Assembly: GCA_905479615.1 (NCBI GenBank)
Contig: CAJQNH010000215.1
Location: forward strand, 1-9,439
Direction of reading: 5' to 3'
Length of the DNA: 9,439 nt
Origin: an uncultured Eudoraea sp.
GTDB taxonomy: Bacteria; Bacteroidota; Bacteroidia; Flavobacteriales; Flavobacteriaceae
The notes below the pieces were generated by a model. That model saw only the letters and a list, made by a program, of their open reading frames with translations, was not told where the DNA came from and did not search any database. Position numbers and translations under genes: made by a program. Positions 5,665 through 9,439 of the stretch are shown piece by piece. The first letter of the stretch is position 1. Every line of letters starts with the position of its first letter.

Positions 5665-7203
5665 ATGCTAAAAAAAGTTGGCGTATTTATTTTACTATCA
5701 CTGTCATCTTGCAGCCTGATTAAACATAATGGCGCAATACCTAAAACGGAATTTCGCGCAGTTTGGATAGCTACAGTGGTCAATATTGACTGGCCACAAA
5801 GAGGAGGTGATCCCTGGGAAAAGCAAAAAGAAGAATACCTTCATATTCTAGATTTTTACAAAGCATTAAATTTTAATGCCGTTGTCTTACAAATACGCAC
5901 CGCTGGTGATGCTTTTTACGAATCAAATCTTGCGCCGTGGTCACGTTTTTTAACGGGAGAAGAAGGTATTGCGCCTGAAACAGATCAAAACCCTCTGAAG
6001 TGGATGATAAAAGAGGCCCATATTCGAGGTTTTGAATTTCATGCCTGGCTTAACCCATATAGAGCCACATTTGATCTGAATACTGATGTGCTTTCGGAAT
6101 CTCATGATTACTTTAAGCACCCGGATTGGATGATTAAATATGGTAAAAAGTATTATTATAATCCCGGATTACCTGAAGTGCAGAAACATATGGTTTCCAT
6201 TATTGAAGAAGTGGTTAGCCAATACGATATAGACGCCATTCATTTTGATGATTACTTCTACCCCTATACCATTAATAATGAGGTGTTTAATGATTCATTA
6301 ACCCATTTATCCAATAACAAGGCTGAACTTTCTCTGGAAGATTGGCGCAGAAGTAATATTGATACCCTAGTGAAGCAGGTACATCAGGTCATTAAAGAAC
6401 AAAAACCCTGGGTGCAATTCGGAATAAGTCCGTTTGGGGTCTGGAAGAACATAGCTACCGACCCAAAAGGGTCAGATACAAAAGCTGGGCAAACCACTTA
6501 TGAAGACCTCTTTGCAGATCCCCTATTATGGATGGAAAACGGGTGGATAGACTATTTGGTTCCTCAGATATACTGGAGTTTAAAGTTACCGGCAGCCTCC
6601 CATCGCATACTCATTGACTGGTGGGCGGAAAATCAAAAAAACACGAATCTTTATATAGGTAATGGCGCTTATAAAGTAAGAAATAACAGTGACAAAGCCT
6701 GGGATAAAATGAAGGAATTACCAAAACAATTGCAGTTGGCAAGAAAAACCGCAGCTGTTCAGGGTAATGTATTTTTTAGTGCCAGATCACTCATGAAAGG
6801 AAATGAAGACGTCGTAAATTATATCAAAAACAGACTATACTCCTATCCCTCCTTTACACCCGTTTCACCATTGATTATTAATAAGGGACAACCTTTGCCA
6901 GAGTTAGATAATATTATTGATAAAAACAATTATCTGAAATTTACATTCAACTTTTTAAATAATGAAAATACCCGGTTTGCCAACATTTATGAAATAAAAA
7001 AACCTAAAAAACTACCGGTCTGTGAACCAAAAAATATTATCACCCAGATATTCATGGATAACAGTAACTCCTTTAACCTCGGAAAAGGATTAATTGACCA
7101 AAGAAAAAATATTGCCGTCACCTTTACCGATAAGTATAGAAAAGAAAGTGAGCCAATTGTCATACATTTAAGTGAAATAAACTCGTATGATACAAAAAAA
7201 TAA
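5665..7203 (+). CDS. GHL10 (DUF187) DigH/YddW-like glycosyl hydrolase lipoprotein
   Basis: This predicted lipid-anchored glycosidase has the GHL10 TIM-barrel family fold. E. coli DigH (formerly YddW) of this family cleaves peptide-free peptidoglycan glycan strands. Started at the ATG at 5665 it has 512 residues and begins MLKKVGVFILLSLSSC, a textbook lipoprotein signal with lipobox Cys16. An in-frame ATG at 5635 would add ten polar residues before it and is less likely. Domain markers, in 512-residue numbering: FRAVWIATVVNIDWP (30-44), VVLQIRTAGDAFYES (73-87), FHAWLNPYR (125-133), DAIHFDDYFYPY (190-201) with acidic Asp195/Asp196 as catalytic candidates, and PQIYWS (300-305). Residues after about 395 form a beta-rich tail without a recognised domain. 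It lies 67 bases after the NagB fusion and overlaps the permease gene by 17 bases. The likely role is releasing muropeptides for import by that permease; the substrate is inferred. Confidence 0.86.
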   Translation: MLKKVGVFILLSLSSCSLIKHNGAIPKTEFRAVWIATVVNIDWPQRGGDPWEKQKEEYLHILDFYKALNFNAVVLQIRTAGDAFYESNLAPWSRFLTGEEGIAPETDQNPLKWMIKEAHIRGFEFHAWLNPYRATFDLNTDVLSESHDYFKHPDWMIKYGKKYYYNPGLPEVQKHMVSIIEEVVSQYDIDAIHFDDYFYPYTINNEVFNDSLTHLSNNKAELSLEDWRRSNIDTLVKQVHQVIKEQKPWVQFGISPFGVWKNIATDPKGSDTKAGQTTYEDLFADPLLWMENGWIDYLVPQIYWSLKLPAASHRILIDWWAENQKNTNLYIGNGAYKVRNNSDKAWDKMKELPKQLQLARKTAAVQGNVFFSARSLMKGNEDVVNYIKNRLYSYPSFTPVSPLIINKGQPLPELDNIIDKNNYLKFTFNFLNNENTRFANIYEIKKPKKLPVCEPKNIITQIFMDNSNSFNLGKGLIDQRKNIAVTFTDKYRKESEPIVIHLSEINSYDTKK

Positions 7204-8458
7204 ACGTGCCTGGGCCTGGATTCCAGTGCTCTATTTTACCCAAGGTCTCCCTTTTGTTTTAGTGGTTACGGTATCCGTTATTATGTACAAAAAACTGGGC
7301 ATCAGCAATGCTGATATTGGTTTGTATACCAGTTGGCTATATCTTCCATGGGTAATAAAGCCTTTATGGAGCCCTTATGTAGACATAATTAGCACAAAGA
7401 GAAATTGGTTTTTATCTATGCAACTTCTTGTCGCTATTGCCTTGCTCGGAGTAGGACTATTTTTACCCACCAACATTTTTTTTGTTACCACATTGGCATG
7501 TTTCTGGATGGCTGCTTTTGCCTCTGCCACTAATGATGTTGCCTCGGACGGTTATTATATGATAGGTTTGACACAGGACAAGCAATCTTTTTTTGTTGGC
7601 ATCCGAAGTACATTCTACAAGTTGGCAAACGTTACCGGACAAGGGCTTTTGGTTATTCTTGCCGGGTTTTTGGAAAATTATTATGGCGATAATACCAAGG
7701 CATGGTCCATTACCATGATAGCTGCCGCACTCTTGATGTTTGGTTTAACGCTTACCAACTTTTTTGTGACCCCTAAATTTGAATCTTCTGAAGCTATTGA
7801 GAAACAGAAACCTGCAGGGTTTTTTGAAGTATTTTCCACATTTTTCAATAAAAAAGGCATGGGGATGGCATTGGCGTTTGTTCTCTTTTTCCGATTTGGA
7901 GAATCGCAATTGGTGAAAATGTCAGCTCCTTTTTTCCTGGATTCCACTGCTGAAGGCGGTTTGGGATATAGCACCTCTGAAGTTGGTTACATATATGGAA
8001 CTATCGGTGTTATTATGCTTACCATTGGAGGAATTTTGGGCGGGATACTGATTTCAAAAGATGGCTTAAAAAAATGGATGTTACCCATGGTTCTTTCCAT
8101 AAATATTCCAAATGCTTTTTACGCTTTCCTTGCGATAACAAATACCACTAGTAAGTTTGCCGTAATAACCACCGTGGTCTTGGAACAGTTTGGCTATGGT
8201 TTTGGAATCGCAGGTTTTATGGTTTATCTGATTTACATCGCCGAAGGAGCCTCTAAAACTTCCCATTACGCTCTTGCCACTGGGTTTATGGCCCTTGGTA
8301 TGATGCTCCCCGGCCTGGTTAGTGGTTATATGCAGGAATGGCTTGGATATGATGGCTTCTTTGTTTGGGTCGTGATTGGCGCTTTACCAGCAATATTGAT
8401 TTTAAAGTATTTAAAATATCCTGCAGATTATGGAAAAAAAGGGGCCAGTAATGAGTAA
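7187..8458 (+). CDS. AmpG-like MFS permease (muropeptide/MurNAc-sugar uptake)
   Basis: This is a 423-residue integral membrane protein with about 12 hydrophobic segments, of the major facilitator superfamily. It resembles the AmpG branch, which imports GlcNAc-anhydroMurNAc muropeptides. Branch-like features are an N-terminus without a long leader (AWAWIPVLYFTQGLPF at 8-23), KPLWSPYVD after the second helix (58-66), the loop NDVASDGYYMIG (116-127), a central cytoplasmic loop at about 196-224, and GYGFGIAGFMVYLIYIAEGA (336-355) in the C-terminal half. The ATG lies inside the end of the preceding gene (17-base overlap, different frame) and the stop codon is overlapped by the next gene, so translational coupling is likely across all three. 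Flanking by a wall glycosidase and a NagZ-like enzyme is the main reason to propose muropeptide transport. Import of MurNAc or chitobiose-like sugars is an alternative. Confidence 0.85.
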   Translation: MIQKNKRAWAWIPVLYFTQGLPFVLVVTVSVIMYKKLGISNADIGLYTSWLYLPWVIKPLWSPYVDIISTKRNWFLSMQLLVAIALLGVGLFLPTNIFFVTTLACFWMAAFASATNDVASDGYYMIGLTQDKQSFFVGIRSTFYKLANVTGQGLLVILAGFLENYYGDNTKAWSITMIAAALLMFGLTLTNFFVTPKFESSEAIEKQKPAGFFEVFSTFFNKKGMGMALAFVLFFRFGESQLVKMSAPFFLDSTAEGGLGYSTSEVGYIYGTIGVIMLTIGGILGGILISKDGLKKWMLPMVLSINIPNAFYAFLAITNTTSKFAVITTVVLEQFGYGFGIAGFMVYLIYIAEGASKTSHYALATGFMALGMMLPGLVSGYMQEWLGYDGFFVWVVIGALPAILILKYLKYPADYGKKGASNE

Positions 8459-9439
8459 GGATAATATGGACTATCCAACAGCTAAAAAAACACTCACACC
8501 AAGAGAGAAAGTTGGACAGCTTTTTATGCCAGCAGCATTTATTAATGACTCTGAAGAAGAGATAGTTAAACTCGAAAAGTTAATTGCAAACTACCACATA
8601 GGAGGCCTATGTTTTTTTCATTCCAGAGCTAGTGCTGCCACTAATTATGAAGGAAAGAAAAAGGTAGTGTACAATAAGGATAGTTATCACCTTCTGAAAT
8701 CTCTTATTAAACGTTATCAGCAAGTTGTCAAATATCCATTATTAATTAGCATTGATGCTGAATGGGGATTGGCAATGCGCGTAGAAAACACACCCCAATA
8801 CCCGTATGCTATAACTCTGGGAGCAATAAAAGGTCATGACGCAATTATTACAGAAGTTGGCCGGAATATCGCAACTGATTGTAAGCAAGCAGGAATACAT
8901 TGGAATTTCACTCCTGTAGCCGACATCAATAGCAATCCCGAAAATCCGGTAATAGGCTATAGATCATTTGGTAGTGATAAGCATAATGTGGCACGAAAAT
9001 CTCTTGCATTAGCCAAAGGGCTGCAAAGCGAAGGTATTCTTACCAGTGCAAAGCACTTTCCGGGGCACGGTGATACAGCTACAGATTCCCATTTAGGTCT
9101 TCCTGTGATCAACAAATCAAAAGAGGAGCTCACGGAGAATGAATTATACCCGTTTATTAAACTAATTCAACACGGTATAGAATCTATAATGGTAGGACAT
9201 CTTGCCGTTCCCGCCCTTGCAGATGGCTCAATGAAGCCCTCTTCCATTTCAAAGAAAATAATTAAAGAAGTTTTACGTGAAGAATTAGGGTTTCAGGGAT
9301 TAGTGGTATCCGATGCATTGAATATGCATGCTGTTTCCAAAATGTTCACTAATAAGGGTGATTTAGAATGGGCGGCATTTGATGCCGGTAATGATATTTT
9401 ATGTTTCGCTGAACATGTAGCAGAGGGCATAGATACCAT
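8451..9439 (+). CDS. GH3 beta-N-acetylglucosaminidase, NagZ-like (3' end outside window)
   Basis: An open frame runs from the ATG at 8451 to the window end (329 codons, no stop). It is a GH3 N-terminal barrel with NagZ-type features. KHFPGHGDTATDSHLGLP (201-218) contains His214 of the Asp-His general acid/base dyad peculiar to NagZ-like GH3 enzymes, and VVSDALNMHAV (285-295) carries the probable nucleophile Asp288. IDAEWGLAMR (101-110) matches the substrate-binding loop. No signal peptide is visible (MSKDNMDYPTAKK start), so it is probably cytoplasmic, like NagZ, removing GlcNAc from imported GlcNAc-(anhydro)MurNAc compounds. It overlaps the permease gene by 8 bases. A second ATG at 8466 is preceded by AAGGA at 8457-8461 and could be the true start, shortening the protein by five residues. 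Some Bacteroidota homologues carry extra C-terminal domains, which cannot be judged here. Confidence 0.88.
   Translation, partial: MSKDNMDYPTAKKTLTPREKVGQLFMPAAFINDSEEEIVKLEKLIANYHIGGLCFFHSRASAATNYEGKKKVVYNKDSYHLLKSLIKRYQQVVKYPLLISIDAEWGLAMRVENTPQYPYAITLGAIKGHDAIITEVGRNIATDCKQAGIHWNFTPVADINSNPENPVIGYRSFGSDKHNVARKSLALAKGLQSEGILTSAKHFPGHGDTATDSHLGLPVINKSKEELTENELYPFIKLIQHGIESIMVGHLAVPALADGSMKPSSISKKIIKEVLREELGFQGLVVSDALNMHAVSKMFTNKGDLEWAAFDAGNDILCFAEHVAEGIDT

Noticed and set aside
7681..7974. Minus-strand open frame inside the permease gene.
   Set aside because: It is a reverse shadow of membrane-helix codons with no independent support.

Overview
The window looks like a chromosomal segment of a marine or soil Bacteroidota, most likely a flavobacterium. 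The evidence is AT-rich DNA, genes mostly without clear Shine-Dalgarno sites, two -7 boxes of the Bacteroidota type (TAnnTTTG, here TATCTTTG twice), short lipoprotein signal peptides, and a glucosamine-6-phosphate deaminase-like protein fused to a PIG-L/LmbE domain, an architecture I know from this phylum. No RNA gene, CRISPR array, insertion sequence or phage feature is visible, and no intergenic stretch exceeds about 190 bases.

Layout. The left edge (1-188, minus) holds the signal-peptide end of an unidentified exported protein. Next comes a plus-strand pair: a lipoprotein PQQ-dependent sugar dehydrogenase-like protein (328-1449) and a small single-haem c-type cytochrome (1495-1896), plausibly its electron acceptor. 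This pair converges, with only 2 bases between stop codons, on a minus-strand operon made of a DeoR-family regulator (2716-3465) and the MurNAc-6-phosphate etherase murQ (1899-2714). A compact divergent control region (3466-3650) separates that operon from a rightward one: NagB/PIG-L fusion (3651-5597), GHL10/DigH-like lipoprotein glycosidase (5665-7203), AmpG-like MFS permease (7187-8458) and a GH3 NagZ-like beta-N-acetylglucosaminidase (8451 onward, cut by the window end). The last three genes overlap head to tail by 17 and 8 bases.

Together the two divergent operons read as a peptidoglycan (muropeptide) recycling module. A cell-surface or periplasmic glycosidase would release glycan fragments, the permease would import them, the GH3 enzyme would remove GlcNAc, MurQ would convert MurNAc-6-P to GlcNAc-6-P, and the NagB/PIG-L fusion could carry the amino sugar towards fructose-6-P. 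The DeoR-type protein is the obvious local regulator. A MurNAc or anhydro-MurNAc kinase and a separate GlcNAc-6-P deacetylase (NagA) are absent from the window. This makes the PIG-L domain interesting as a possible built-in deacetylase. The NagB domain also has Thr where E. coli NagB has the catalytic-relay Asp141.

Two gene starts are set differently from the longest open frames. The longest frames of the DeoR gene and the NagB fusion both begin at TTG codons inside or upstream of promoter elements, so the downstream ATGs are used here. The GHL10 protein is started at an internal ATG that gives a clean lipoprotein signal peptide.
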